Part shown: in pieces, positions 6,283-7,068 of the stretch
How the letters are laid out: every line of letters begins with the position of its first letter
Position numbering within the stretch: the stretch's first letter is position 1
Assembly (NCBI GenBank): GCA_946490455.1
Contig: CAMLXE010000094.1
Coordinates: 1-7,068, forward strand
Origin: an uncultured Desulfovibrio sp.
GTDB taxonomy: Bacteria; Desulfobacterota; Desulfovibrionia; Desulfovibrionales; Desulfovibrionaceae
DNA length: 7,068 nucleotides
Direction: 5' to 3'
Notes under the pieces: model-generated
The model's database searches: none
Told to the model about the DNA's origin: nothing
Seen by the model: only the letters and a program-made list of their open reading frames with translations
Position numbers and translations under genes: made by a program

Positions 6283-7068
6283 CTAGGCCGAGGCAGGATT
6301 TGCCTTCTTCATGCGTCCCTTGATGAACAGCAGGATAACGAGCGTAAGCGCTGCTCCCAGCAGGCAGAAGCCCAGCACGGGACGGAAACGTATCCACGCT
6401 ATGGCGATGATCACCAGTGACCAGGCAGAGCCCAGCAGGCCTGCCACCAAGCCCGTACCCGCGCCCACGATGTTGCCCAGCAGGGGGATGACGTCGGCGA
6501 GGACCTTGAGGGGAGCAAAGATCATGCCAAAACCGGCAATGCACAGCACCACGCCCAGACCGCGCAGGAGCCATGCCGTCGTAGCATTGCCGCTCTTGGC
6601 GGATTCAAACATGCCGTTCATGTCCTGCGTACCCATGGCAAGGCGGTAAAATGTGTTGCCGTTGGAGGCGCGGAAAGGAACGAAGGTGTCGCCGTTTACC
6701 TTAGCGATAATGGAGACTTCGGCGGACGGTGTTGCAAAAAAGGTCACGCGTACGTCACCGATGGACGGGGCGCCGGGCTGGCGGCCCACATAGAGCGTGT
6801 TGCCCTGGGTATGAATCATGCTGGCGCCCTGCTGTCCCACCACCTGAGAGGTATCCATGTTGGCATTGGGAGCAAAGAAAGCCTTTTGCAGTTCCGCGCG
6901 CTGCTCATCACTGAGGGAAATGGTCAGAGCCTTTTCCCCGCTAATGGAGCGGGTCAGGAATTCAGGGAAGCGGTACGCTCCAAAGGTGACGTTGGGGGCA
7001 ATCCAGCTCGCGTTTTCAGACTGGATGCGAGTCTTGTTTTCGTGTCCTTCCATCTTTTTGAAGGTCTG
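6283..7068 (-). CDS. TMEM43-family membrane protein (5' end beyond window)
   Basis: The frame is open from the right edge to TAG at 6283 (261 residues). The first in-window ATG (7053) is probably internal, because the open frame continues upstream and the family normally has an N-terminal membrane segment and more preceding sequence. Numbering from that ATG, residues 1-158 are a non-membrane region with GDVRVTFFATPSAEVSIIAK (99-118), PFRASNGNTFYRLAMG (126-141) and a short helix before the membrane (MFESAKSGN). A block of hydrophobic segments follows at about 161-182, 188-205, 206-222 and 225-245, with WLLRGLGVVL, APLKVLADVIPLLGNIVG and RPVLGF as family-like landmarks. The C-terminus is short and basic (GRMKKANPASA). 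TMEM43 proteins occur in eukaryotic internal membranes and in scattered bacteria; the bacterial role is not established. The assignment rests on pattern recognition alone. The small exported protein follows 48 bases downstream. Confidence 0.78.
   Translation of the reverse strand, partial: QTFKKMEGHENKTRIQSENASWIAPNVTFGAYRFPEFLTRSISGEKALTISLSDEQRAELQKAFFAPNANMDTSQVVGQQGASMIHTQGNTLYVGRQPGAPSIGDVRVTFFATPSAEVSIIAKVNGDTFVPFRASNGNTFYRLAMGTQDMNGMFESAKSGNATTAWLLRGLGVVLCIAGFGMIFAPLKVLADVIPLLGNIVGAGTGLVAGLLGSAWSLVIIAIAWIRFRPVLGFCLLGAALTLVILLFIKGRMKKANPASA

Noticed and set aside
5981..6574. 197-residue open frame on the minus strand spanning two genes
   Set aside because: It overlaps the TMEM43-like and small exported genes in another frame, has an Arg/Gly/Pro-rich composition typical of shadow frames, and both overlapped genes have better evidence.

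Overview
This is a bacterial window with six protein-coding genes, all read from the minus strand, so transcription runs from the right edge to the left edge. Almost every base is coding, GC content looks moderate (mid-fifties by eye), and the five starts inside the window are each preceded by a good Shine-Dalgarno sequence. Export signals and integral membrane proteins point to a Gram-negative organism. A gut-type Desulfovibrionaceae or a similar lineage would fit, but that is only a guess because the window holds no taxonomic marker gene.

In order of transcription: (1) 7068-6283, a TMEM43-family membrane protein whose N-terminus lies beyond the right edge; (2) 6234-5965, a small exported protein of 89 residues; (3) 5765-4278, an exported leucine-rich-repeat protein with internalin-like 22-residue repeats; (4) 4183-2558, a UshA/5'-nucleotidase-family metallophosphoesterase with an export signal; (5) 2471-1356, a DUF805 membrane domain joined through a further membrane segment and a Ser/Glu-rich linker to an extracytoplasmic beta-rich domain; (6) 1324 to the left edge, an exported ankyrin-repeat protein with a C-terminal bacterial SH3 domain. 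The longest non-coding stretch is 199 bases (5766-5964). There are no rRNA or tRNA genes, CRISPR arrays or insertion sequences.

The gaps are 48, 199, 94, 86 and 31 bases. Genes 1-2 and genes 4-5-6 look like co-transcribed pairs or runs. The 199-base gap before the LRR gene is the best place for a separate promoter. A strong GC-rich hairpin directly after the LRR gene may end or attenuate its transcript before the nucleotidase gene.

All six products are predicted to sit in, or beyond, the cytoplasmic membrane, and three carry modules typical of protein or wall binding (LRR, ankyrin, SH3b). Only the nucleotidase has an assignable enzymatic role: it should hydrolyse extracytoplasmic nucleotides or related phosphoesters. 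The functions of the other five are unknown. A shared envelope role is inference from position and topology only.
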